A stretch of DNA of 5,785 nt from contig SKPT01000512.1 of NCBI GenBank assembly GCA_007119405.1, positions 1 to 5,785 on the forward strand. The letters run 5' to 3'. Position 1 is the stretch's first letter; each line of letters starts with the position of its first letter. Origin of the DNA: Phycisphaeraceae bacterium (GTDB lineage: Bacteria; Planctomycetota; Phycisphaerae; Phycisphaerales; Phycisphaeraceae). The notes beneath the pieces are model-generated. The model was given only the letters and a program-made list of their open reading frames with translations, was not told the origin of the DNA and did not search any database. The position numbers and the translations under genes were made by a program. Below are positions 1-5,785 of this stretch, in pieces.

Positions 1-3000
1 ACGCCAGCTCCATCAACATCGCCGGCACCAGCTCCGGCCCCGGCGGCGCGGCCGAGCTCACCGTCGGCAACCACGCCGCCATCCGCGCCGGCACCGTCCG
101 CGCCTGGGCCGGCGGCACGATCGACGTCCTGGCCGACGGCATCCTCGACGTCAGCTTCCTCGACGTTCAGGGCGGCACCGTCACCCAGCACGCCGGCGGC
201 GCCCTGTCCGCGTCCAACAGCGGATGGACCAACTTCGACGGCACCGTCATCGGCGTCGACGCCGGCAGCGTCGGCACCGTTCGCGTCAACAACGGCACGC
301 TCAACTCCACCCGCGCCTTCCTCTCCTATCTCGACGGCGCCAGCGCCAACGCCGAGGTCGCCGGCCTCGACGGCGCCTGGCACATCGAAGGCGCGATGTA
401 CGTCGGCTATCGCCACCAGGCGATCATGCACGTCGAGAACCGCGGCCAGGTCACCACGCTACGCACCTTCCTCGGCCGCTTCACCGGCTCCAATGCCACG
501 GTCAACATCATCAGCCCCGACGACAACAACCGCCTTGTCAACCCGGCCTCAGCCTGGATCAACCAACAGGACTTCAACGTCGGCTACCAGGGCACCGGCA
601 CGCTCAACGTCGACGTCGGCGGCCACCTCCAGACCGGCAGCCTCGCGATGGGCTTCGCCCCGCCCAACGACGGCCTGGCGAGCTCCGGCACCGTCCGCGT
701 CGCCGGCGGCGAGCTGGTCGAGCTCGGCCCGCCGTTCCACCTCGTTCAGTTCTTCCCCTCACGCATCGACGTGACCACCACCGCGTGGGTCGGCTACGAC
801 GGCGTCGGCCAGCTCGACGTGCTCGACGGCGGCCAGTTCCACGCCAACCAGACCCGCATCGGCCTCAACGGCAGCGCCAGCGGCAACGTCACCGTCGCGG
901 GCGGGGGTTCGCACCTGGAAACGGGCACCCTCGTCGTCGGCAACGCCGGCACGGGCTTCCTCACCGTCAGCGATGGCGGGCACGTCCAGGCGGGCAACAC
1001 CATGATCGCCCAGGTGCCCGGCAGCTACGGCGAGCTGCGCCTGCGCGACGAGGGCACCACCTTCCACGCCAGCAACCTCCGCGTCGGCGGCACGGCCGAC
1101 AACCCCGGCGGATTGGCCTACCTCTACATCGAGCTCGACGCCAGCGCCCACGTCGACGGCTCCGTCCGCGTCTGGAACCAGGGCCACGTGGTCCTCCCCG
1201 CCGGCCAGCTCCACGCCCAGACGCTGGACGTGCGCGGCGGCTTCGTCGAGCTGATGCACCACGCTGTTCTCAACCTCGACAACCACCTCGCCCTGGCCGA
1301 TGGCAGCCTCCTGAGCATCTTCGACGGCCAGCTCCACACCGCCAGCCTCGTCACCGAGCCCGGCGCCACGCTCGATTTCACCGGCGGGACCATCACCGTC
1401 GCCGGCGGCGACGCCCACTTCGGCCACATCACCTCCATGCAGCTCGACGGCACCGACCCCGGCAACTTTCCCGTCTACCGCTTCCAGGACGGCGCCGACG
1501 GCGTCGTGCAGTTCGGCTGGCGCATCGCACGCGAGGCGGACACCTACGGCCATACCACCGTCATGGGCGTCAGCGACGACGGCGTGCGCACCACGCTGCG
1601 CGGCACCGGTGGAGGCGGCGGGGCGGACCTCTACGTCGGTGACCGCGGCGCCGGCTCGCTTCAGCTCCTCGACGGCGCGCTCGCCGACTTCGCCGACGAC
1701 CTGATCGTCGGCGGCCGGGACGACGGCATCGGCAACGCCCTGGTCAGCGGCGTCAGCGGCGGCTACCGCGCCACCATCCTCGCCAACCGCCGCGCCGAGC
1801 AATCCGAGGTCATGGTCGGCGGCACGGACGCCAGCGACGCCGTCGGCGGCGCGGGCGCGCTGATCATCCGCGACGGGGCGCTCGTCGAGACCACCGGCCA
1901 CGTCTACATGGGCCGCACGCCCGGCGGCGAGGGCATCATCATCGTCGGCCAATCACAAGGCGGCTACGACGCCGAGCTGCGCACGCCGCGCAGCGTCCTC
2001 ATCGGCGGCGACGCCAGCCAGGCACGAGGCCAGGGCACCCTGCTCCTGGAGGACGGCGGCCGGGTCGACGCGCAGGAGAGCGTCCACGTCTGGGGCACCG
2101 GCCTGCTCAGCGTCACCGGCGGCACGCTCGTGACCCATTCGCTCATCTTCGAGCCCGACAGCGAGCTGCACTTCACCGGCGGGACCATGATCGTCAGCGG
2201 CGTCACCAGCTACGGCGACGCCCATTGCCACTGCTTCATCAGCGGCATCGACACGCCCACGCTCGAGATGGTCGCCGGCGGCCTGCTCGAGACGACCGCC
2301 ACCTTCCGCGTCGCCGCCGCATCGGGCGAAAGCGGTCGCCTGCGCGTCATCGGCTACCGGGAAATGCCCGCGCCGATCGCGCCGCTGCCCACGCGCGTGC
2401 GCCCCGCGGACGCCGACGCCGGCGACCTGGTCGTCGGCTACGCCGGCCACGGCATGCTGGAAGTCGCCGACGGGGGGCTGGTCGACTTCGCCACCGCCGG
2501 CCACGACGTCATCCTCGCACGCGCCGGCGGCAGCGCCGCCGTCAGCGTCAGCGGCACCGATCGGCTGCACGTCCCGCCGCGGATCAATCCGCGCCTCGCC
2601 TCGACGCTGCGTGGTCGCGACGTGGTCCTCGCCGCCGGCGACAACGCCGACGCAAGCCTGGCCGTCAGCGACGGCGGCGCCGTCCACGCCACGGGCGACA
2701 TGCTCCTGGCCCAGGGCAACGGTGCCAACGCCCAGCTCAGCATCGCCGGCGGTGTCGGCGCCTTCCTCGCCACCGTCGACGTCGCCGGCGGGCTCTACGC
2801 CGGCATCACGCCCACTGGCCAGTCCACCATCGGGCAGTCGATGATCGAGATCGGGCCCGGCGGTGTGCTCAACGTCGCCGACGAGACGGTGCTCGCCCTG
2901 TCCAACGCCATCCGCGTCGACGGCGGACGCTTCCAAAGCGACAGTCTGGTGCTGGCCCGGGGCCACGTCCAGCTCACCGCCGGGCAGATGCACCTGGACA

Positions 3001-3707
3001 CCATCGACGTCATTGGCTCAGGCACCCTCGATCTCGACGGCGGCCTCGCCAGCTTCCGCCTCGCCTCGACCGATGTGCTCAACAGCGGGGCCGTCATCAC
3101 CAGCCCCACCGCCGCGCCCGGCACCATCACCATCGAGGGCGACTACACCCAGACCGCCGGCACGCTCCGCCTCGACCTCGCGGGCACGGCCGCCGGCATC
3201 GAGCACGACCACGTTCAGATCGACACCATCCTGCGCGGCGGCGGAACCCTGGCCGTGCGGTTGATCGACGGCTTCGCGCCCGAGCCCGGCGACATCTTCG
3301 ACCTGCTGAGCTTCTCCACCGTCGACACCGTCTTTGACCACCTGGATCTGCCGGACCTGCCCCAGACCCTGGCCTGGAACATCGACGCCCTCTACACCGA
3401 CGGCCTGCTCGCCGTGGACATCGCGCTCCTGCTCGGCGACATGAATCTCGACGGCGTCGTCGACACCGGCGACGTGGCGCCCTTCGTCCAGGCCTTGACC
3501 GACCCGGCCACCTATATCACCCAGTTCGGCATCGACGAAACGACGATGATCACCCTGGGCGACATCAACCAGGACGGCGCGTTTGACACGGGCGACGTGG
3601 CGGCGTTCGTGGAGGTGCTCGTCGGCAATGGCAGCGTGCCGGAGCCGGGCTCGCTGGCGCTGTTGGGGTTGGGGGCCATGGGGTTGCTGCGACGCGGCCG
3701 GGCATGA
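1..3707 (+). CDS. Giant PEP-CTERM/dockerin surface protein with T5SS-type beta repeats (5' end missing)
   Basis: This is the C-terminal part of a large exported protein. The frame is read from base 3 and has no stop before TGA at 3705-3707, giving 1234 visible residues. The first ATG, at 396, is internal: the same repeat-type protein with the same C-ending codons continues upstream of it to the edge. Visible residues 1 to about 1020 are glycine-rich beta repeats of the form VG-x-x-G-x-G-x-L-x-V-x-D-G-G, matching the T5SS/PEP-CTERM-associated repeat family. Residues about 1040-1140 resemble a passenger-associated beta domain, 1145-1206 are two dockerin repeats, and 1212-1234 are a PEP-CTERM tail. 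No outer-membrane barrel follows, so exosortase sorting is inferred rather than type V secretion. A beta-solenoid surface or matrix role is likely; the ligand is unknown. No catalytic motif is visible. The family call is firm, the function is not. Confidence 0.93.
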   Translation, partial: ASSINIAGTSSGPGGAAELTVGNHAAIRAGTVRAWAGGTIDVLADGILDVSFLDVQGGTVTQHAGGALSASNSGWTNFDGTVIGVDAGSVGTVRVNNGTLNSTRAFLSYLDGASANAEVAGLDGAWHIEGAMYVGYRHQAIMHVENRGQVTTLRTFLGRFTGSNATVNIISPDDNNRLVNPASAWINQQDFNVGYQGTGTLNVDVGGHLQTGSLAMGFAPPNDGLASSGTVRVAGGELVELGPPFHLVQFFPSRIDVTTTAWVGYDGVGQLDVLDGGQFHANQTRIGLNGSASGNVTVAGGGSHLETGTLVVGNAGTGFLTVSDGGHVQAGNTMIAQVPGSYGELRLRDEGTTFHASNLRVGGTADNPGGLAYLYIELDASAHVDGSVRVWNQGHVVLPAGQLHAQTLDVRGGFVELMHHAVLNLDNHLALADGSLLSIFDGQLHTASLVTEPGATLDFTGGTITVAGGDAHFGHITSMQLDGTDPGNFPVYRFQDGADGVVQFGWRIAREADTYGHTTVMGVSDDGVRTTLRGTGGGGGADLYVGDRGAGSLQLLDGALADFADDLIVGGRDDGIGNALVSGVSGGYRATILANRRAEQSEVMVGGTDASDAVGGAGALIIRDGALVETTGHVYMGRTPGGEGIIIVGQSQGGYDAELRTPRSVLIGGDASQARGQGTLLLEDGGRVDAQESVHVWGTGLLSVTGGTLVTHSLIFEPDSELHFTGGTMIVSGVTSYGDAHCHCFISGIDTPTLEMVAGGLLETTATFRVAAASGESGRLRVIGYREMPAPIAPLPTRVRPADADAGDLVVGYAGHGMLEVADGGLVDFATAGHDVILARAGGSAAVSVSGTDRLHVPPRINPRLASTLRGRDVVLAAGDNADASLAVSDGGAVHATGDMLLAQGNGANAQLSIAGGVGAFLATVDVAGGLYAGITPTGQSTIGQSMIEIGPGGVLNVADETVLALSNAIRVDGGRFQSDSLVLARGHVQLTAGQMHLDTIDVIGSGTLDLDGGLASFRLASTDVLNSGAVITSPTAAPGTITIEGDYTQTAGTLRLDLAGTAAGIEHDHVQIDTILRGGGTLAVRLIDGFAPEPGDIFDLLSFSTVDTVFDHLDLPDLPQTLAWNIDALYTDGLLAVDIALLLGDMNLDGVVDTGDVAPFVQALTDPATYITQFGIDETTMITLGDINQDGAFDTGDVAAFVEVLVGNGSVPEPGSLALLGLGAMGLLRRGRA
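3..3050 (+). repeat. Coding array of T5SS/PEP-CTERM-associated beta repeats
   Basis: The protein encoded here is an array of degenerate repeats. Clear units include VGYQGTGTLNVDVGG, VGYDGVGQLDVLDGG, VGNAGTGFLTVSDGG, VGDRGAGSLQLLDGA and VGYAGHGMLEVADGG. Each is followed by 10-30 variable residues and another VG or LG step. Units are grouped into longer superunits: VG-type openings at visible residues 263, 545 and 811 are 282 and 266 residues apart. Two superunits close with FTGGT...GDAH, at residues 459 and 724. A beta-solenoid fold is expected for such repeats, but the structure is inferred. The repeats are diverged at the DNA level, with only short identical blocks. Confidence 0.85.
3120..3422 (+). 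other. Passenger-associated beta domain before the dockerin
   Basis: Visible residues about 1040-1140 begin GTITIEGDYTQTAGTLRLDL and continue through HDHVQID, GGGTLAVRLIDGF, PGDIFDLLSF and LPQTLAWNIDALYTDGLLAV. This series (GDYTQ..G.L..DL, then D.v.v, then G.L.V.L..G..P..GD.F.LL, then a closing L.W....LYt.G.L.V) is typical of the segment that ends the repeat region in many autotransporter-like and PEP-CTERM proteins. It is probably the C-terminal cap of the beta-solenoid. The assignment is from pattern recognition only; a profile search would settle the boundaries. Confidence 0.7.
3435..3620 (+). other. Type I dockerin domain, two calcium-binding repeats
   Basis: Two 21-residue repeats lie at 3435-3497 and 3558-3620: GDMNLDGVVDTGDVAPFVQAL and GDINQDGAFDTGDVAAFVEVL minus no residues in between their loops. 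Each has an intact EF-hand-like loop D-x-N-x-D-G-x-x-D-x-x-D followed by a short helix, as in dockerin repeats. The segment between them is 20 residues long. Dockerins bind cohesin modules in cellulosomes, but in planctomycetes they also occur on secreted proteins without known cellulosomes, so the partner cannot be named. Residues after the fourth loop Asp are Thr-Gly in both repeats. Confidence 0.88.
3636..3704 (+). other. PEP-CTERM sorting signal
   Basis: The last 23 residues begin VPEPGSLALLGLGAMGLL and end in an arginine-rich RRGRA. This is the PEP-CTERM layout: a Pro-Glu-Pro motif, one short hydrophobic segment, and a basic C-terminal tail. Known PEP-CTERM proteins are recognised and processed by an exosortase, encoded elsewhere in the genome. 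It sits five residues after the second dockerin repeat. Codon use differs sharply here: 17 of 23 codons end in G, against mostly C-ending codons in the body. Confidence 0.92.
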
Positions 3708-3720
3708 CCCATCGGCCGTG
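3693..3720 (+). terminator. Hairpin over the stop codon, weak terminator candidate
   Basis: Bases 3693-3700 can pair with 3713-3720, forming 8 base pairs with one G-U pair. GGG at 3700-3702 can instead pair with CCC at 3708-3710 and leave a CATGA loop containing the stop codon. No T-tract follows, so it does not look like a canonical intrinsic terminator. CGGCCG words are common by chance in DNA this GC-rich. Confidence 0.2.
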
Positions 3721-3794
3721 CAGTCAATGACCTCTGCCAGCTCGGCCCGGCGGGCGGCCTCGATGCACACCGTGCGCAAGCCCCGGGCGCTGAG

Positions 3795-3927
3795 GACGTT
3801 TGACCGCGGCTGCGGCGCCCGCCACAATGCAGCGCCACAGGCCCCGGGACGCAGAATCGAGCGCTGCGCCTCATTCCATCGCTTCGACGCGCGTCCACAA
3901 GAGCAATACACGGCAGACGTTGACCGC
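3795..3927 (+). repeat. Pair of TTGACC-containing boxes
   Basis: GACGTTTGACCGC at 3795-3807 recurs as GACGTTGACCGC at 3916-3927, differing only by one T in a T-run. The two lie 121 bases apart in the same orientation within the gap. The first forms the -35 element of the promoter candidate; the second has no convincing -10 element at 16-18 bases. They could be regulator sites, two promoters, or chance. Confidence 0.35.
3800..3828 (+). promoter_or_regulatory. Candidate sigma70-type promoter
   Basis: TTGACC at 3800-3805 matches five of six bases of the -35 consensus. CACAAT at 3823-3828 matches four of six of the -10 consensus, including the A at position 2 and the final T. The spacer is exactly 17 bases. 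If used, transcription would begin near 3835 and leave a leader of roughly 210 bases before the GH13 gene. Planctomycete promoters are poorly defined, so this is a motif match only. Confidence 0.35.
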
Positions 3928-4033
3928 ATCGCCGACGGTCGCGGTTCGCCCAGCGGCCTTGGCCCGCAAACACCCGGTGGCGTGGCCGCGGCCGGTGGCA
4001 ACGGCGAACGCCCCTGGATCCAAGCCCCTGCCC

Positions 4034-4038
4034 GGGAG
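4034..4038 (+). promoter_or_regulatory. Ribosome binding site of the GH13 gene
   Basis: GGGAG lies nine bases upstream of ATG at 4048 and is the reason for choosing that start. An in-frame GTG at 3982 and earlier in-frame ATGs lie in sequence with non-coding character. A second ATG at 4057, three codons in, cannot be excluded. Confidence 0.6.
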
Positions 4039-4047
4039 CAACCAGCC

Positions 4048-5733
4048 ATGACGAACATGACAGCACCGCAGGACGCACCAAAGGGCGATGAGCCGGGGTT
4101 GCCCTTTCCCGGCGCCGTCGACCATGATGGACAGGTCAGCTTCACCATCTACGCACCGGGCAAGAAGAGCGTGCATCTTGTCGGTGATTTCAACGACTGG
4201 AAGCAGGAGGCCGACCCGCTCGAACAGGTTGACGACGGCCTGTGGTCGGTGACGAAGGAGCTGCCCCGCGGCGCGTTCGAGTACCAGTTCCTGCTCGACG
4301 GCGAGCTGCTGGTCTGCGACCCCTACGCCCGGTATGTCGAGGACGAGCCCGACGATCGGCCGCCCAAGGCGACGGTGAAGGTGCGTGCCGAGCCTTTCGC
4401 CTGGCGCCACGACGGCTGGCATCGCCCGCACTTCAAGGACCTGCTCATCTACGAGATGCACATCGCGGACTTCACCCCCCAGCGCGACTTCCGCGAGGCC
4501 GTCGAGCGCCTGGACCACGTGCGCGACCTGGGCATGAACTGCATCGAGCTGATGCCCATCTTCGGCGTGGCGGACAACAAGGGCTGGGGCTACACGCCCA
4601 CCTTCCTCTTCGCCCCCAACCGCGACTACGGCACACCCGCGGAGCTGTGCTGGCTGATCGACGAGGCCCATGGCAAAGGCCTCGGCGTCATCCTCGACAT
4701 GGTCCTGGCCCACACGGGCGAGAAGCACCCGTTCAACCAGATGTATCCCTACGACCAGAGCCCCTGGTACGGCACCGGGCCCGCGGGGGGCAACGACTAC
4801 GGCCTGCCGCAGCTCGACTTCTCCAAGCACGCCACACGTTCCTTCGTCAAGGATGTGCTCAGCTACTGGCTGACCGAGTATCACGTCGACGGCTTCCGCT
4901 TCGACTACATCCGCAGCGTGGGCGTGACGCCGGACGGCTATGGCATCCCGACGCTCTCCTGGGCGGCCCGATCGGTCCGCGCCGACGCCTACCTGATCGG
5001 CGAGCACCTGCCCGAAGACCCGGGCGGGATGATCGCCGCGGACATGGACGGCGCCTGGCACGTGCGCTTCAGCCACGCCCTGGCGGCGCTGCTGGCGCAG
5101 ACGGAGGCGGGCGGGTACGACTGGGAGGACTTCGAAGCCGCGATCCGCGTGCTCGATCCCGGGCACGAGGGCTATGGCGAGAAACCCACCTGCATGGTCA
5201 ACTACCTCGAGAGCCATGACGAGGAGCGCATCATGCTGCTCGTGCAGCAGGCCGGCTTCGACGAGGAGGCCGCCCGGCGAAAGAGCGCGCTCGGAGCCAC
5301 GATCCTGTGCACCGCCGTGGGCGTGCCGATGCTCTACCACGGCCAGGCGTGGGGGCAGAACACACCCAAGAACATGGACCACAACTACCTCAAGTGGGAG
5401 GAGCTGGCCACGGCCGGCGGCAAGGGCCTGCGCGATCACTACGCCCGGCTGGCGCACCTTCGGCGTGAGCGTGATGCGCTGCGCAGCGGGCATATCGCGA
5501 TCGATGCCATGATGCCCGAGCAGAAGTCGGTGGTCTACCATCGCTGGAACGACGCCGGCGATGAGGTCGTCGTGGCCGCCAACTTCTCGCCCGAGACGCA
5601 GCATCTGACGGTCCCGATGCCGGGTTCGGGGTCATGGCAGGAGCTGTTCTCGGATGACCGCCTCCAGGCCGACGACAACATTGAGCTGGAGATCGAGCCC
5701 TGGGCGGCGAAGGTGTTTCTCAAGCGCCCCTGA
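4048..5733 (+). CDS. GH13 alpha-amylase family enzyme with N-terminal CBM48-like domain
   Basis: A complete 561-residue enzyme of the alpha-amylase superfamily, predicted to cleave or transfer alpha-1,4-glucan chains by the retaining mechanism. Residues about 28-112 form a CBM48-like beta domain (VHLVGDFNDW, then FEYQFLLDG), residues about 131-480 the TIM barrel, and about 488-560 a C-terminal beta domain. Catalytic residues by motif are nucleophile D286 (GFRFD), acid/base E319 (LIGEHLPE) and D391 (ESHDE), with supporting H222 (DMVLAHTG), R284 and H390. There is no signal peptide, so it is probably cytoplasmic and acts on glycogen or maltodextrins. CBM48 and the SHDE motif recall glycogen branching enzymes; the YLESHDEER block and overall layout also recall uncharacterised bacterial GH13 proteins. 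Fold is certain; branching enzyme, amylase or debranching activity cannot be decided. Confidence 0.95.
   Translation: MTNMTAPQDAPKGDEPGLPFPGAVDHDGQVSFTIYAPGKKSVHLVGDFNDWKQEADPLEQVDDGLWSVTKELPRGAFEYQFLLDGELLVCDPYARYVEDEPDDRPPKATVKVRAEPFAWRHDGWHRPHFKDLLIYEMHIADFTPQRDFREAVERLDHVRDLGMNCIELMPIFGVADNKGWGYTPTFLFAPNRDYGTPAELCWLIDEAHGKGLGVILDMVLAHTGEKHPFNQMYPYDQSPWYGTGPAGGNDYGLPQLDFSKHATRSFVKDVLSYWLTEYHVDGFRFDYIRSVGVTPDGYGIPTLSWAARSVRADAYLIGEHLPEDPGGMIAADMDGAWHVRFSHALAALLAQTEAGGYDWEDFEAAIRVLDPGHEGYGEKPTCMVNYLESHDEERIMLLVQQAGFDEEAARRKSALGATILCTAVGVPMLYHGQAWGQNTPKNMDHNYLKWEELATAGGKGLRDHYARLAHLRRERDALRSGHIAIDAMMPEQKSVVYHRWNDAGDEVVVAANFSPETQHLTVPMPGSGSWQELFSDDRLQADDNIELEIEPWAAKVFLKRP
4129..4383 (+). other. 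CBM48-like N-terminal beta domain
   Basis: Residues about 28-112 of the GH13 protein read as an immunoglobulin-like E-set domain. They include VSFTIYAP, VHLVGDFNDW, GLWSVTKELPRGAFEYQF and LVCDPYAR. The GDFNDW followed by a WSV strand and an EYQFLLDG strand is the usual signature in branching and debranching enzymes. Such domains pack against the barrel and help hold the glucan. Confidence 0.85.
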
Positions 5734-5741
5734 CGGGACGC
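5724..5741 (+). terminator. Short hairpin over the GH13 stop codon, weak
   Basis: GCGCCC at 5724-5729 can pair with GGG (5735-5737) and CGC (5739-5741) around a single bulged A. This leaves a CTGAC loop that contains the stop codon. No T-tract follows in the remaining bases. It is short and may be chance; the sequence to 5785 holds no other structure I can support. Confidence 0.15.
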
Positions 5742-5785
5742 GCCTCGCACGCCGCCGCATCAGCCGCCCGAGACCCAGCAGAATG
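5734..5785. other. Downstream flank, no complete gene
   Basis: The last 52 bases contain no readable gene. The window ends in ATG (5783-5785), which could start a following gene, but no clear Shine-Dalgarno sequence precedes it and there is no coding sequence to judge. Confidence 0.5.

Larger units (their letters stand above)
3708..4047. other. Non-coding gap / leader of the GH13 gene
   Basis: This 340-base stretch has no gene I can support. The frame of the downstream gene stays open through it, but codons here include many A- and T-ending ones (AAT, GCA, CCA, CAA, ACA), unlike either neighbouring gene, and the translation is Arg/Ala-rich with no recognisable domain. It holds a promoter candidate, two TTGACC boxes, a 10-base palindrome at 3984-3993 (GGCCGCGGCC), a copy of CCGGTGGC on each side of it (3974-3981 and 3992-3999), and a possible weak stem between TCGAGCG (3857-3863) and CGCTTCGA (3880-3887). 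No tRNA, riboswitch or strong terminator is apparent. Confidence 0.7.

Noticed and set aside
224..1642. A 472-residue plus-strand open frame, very rich in Arg.
   Set aside because: It overlaps the giant gene in another frame. The Arg/His/Pro-rich, low-complexity translation is what shifted reading of C-ending GC-rich codons yields.
759..2993. Two long antisense open frames, 759-1952 and 1953-2993, back to back on the minus strand.
   Set aside because: They use the same triplets as the real gene in reverse. C-ending codons such as GGC, GAC, GCC and GTC read backwards as GCC, GTC, GGC and GAC, which gives an open, Ala/Val/Gly/Asp-rich frame with no domain. This is a composition artefact.
3708..3800. 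The minus strand reads GLRTVCIEAARRAELAEV, which faintly recalls the GLRTVCEEA start region of lipoyl synthases.
   Set aside because: The cysteine cluster that should follow is missing, the frame runs on into antisense of the giant gene, and no start or further domain is seen. It is probably chance.
3974..3999. An 8-base direct repeat (CCGGTGGC) and the GGCCGCGGCC palindrome as a possible operator.
   Set aside because: These words are short and expected in DNA of this composition, and there is no regulator gene nearby to support an operator.
3583..4047. A 155-residue N-terminal extension of the GH13 protein.
   Set aside because: It overlaps the dockerin/PEP-CTERM coding end, has non-coding codon composition in the gap and no recognisable domain. 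A Shine-Dalgarno-like site supports ATG 4048.
3871..5604. A 577-residue minus-strand open frame across the GH13 gene.
   Set aside because: It again lies triplet-on-triplet against the real gene and shows no domain. The plus-strand frame has all GH13 motifs.

Overview
The window is GC-rich DNA, most likely from a planctomycete, perhaps of the Phycisphaerae. It holds two same-strand protein genes separated by a 340-base non-coding gap. The lineage guess rests on the first gene, which combines T5SS/PEP-CTERM-type beta repeats, a type I dockerin pair and a C-terminal PEP-CTERM sorting tail, together with the strong preference for C-ending codons. It is an inference from architecture, not from a marker gene.

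Region 1 (left edge to 3707): the 3' part of a very large exported surface protein. The reading frame is open to the left edge, so the start and signal peptide lie outside the window. The 1234 visible residues run in order: many short glycine-rich beta repeats grouped into longer superunits, a passenger-associated beta domain, two calcium-binding dockerin repeats, and a PEP-CTERM tail. The protein is probably made for export, sorting by an exosortase and display at the cell surface or in the extracellular matrix.

Region 2 (3708-4047): a leader/intergenic region with no convincing gene. It has lower third-position GC than its neighbours, one sigma70-like promoter candidate, a pair of near-identical TTGACC-containing boxes 121 bases apart, and a Shine-Dalgarno-like GGGAG just before the second gene.

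Region 3 (4048-5733): a complete 561-residue cytoplasmic GH13 (alpha-amylase superfamily) enzyme with an N-terminal CBM48-like domain and an intact catalytic triad. It probably acts on glycogen or maltodextrin. Its conserved motifs do not match the textbook forms of branching enzyme or alpha-amylase exactly, so the reaction stays open. The last 52 bases show no gene, apart from an ATG at the very edge.

The two genes have no obvious shared pathway: one product is exported and the other is intracellular. The gap and the promoter candidate suggest separate transcription. I saw no mobile element, CRISPR array, RNA gene or defence system. The most unusual points are the abrupt codon-usage switch at the sorting tail, a lone HCHC motif holding the only two cysteines of the visible giant protein, and the non-standard GH13 motifs.
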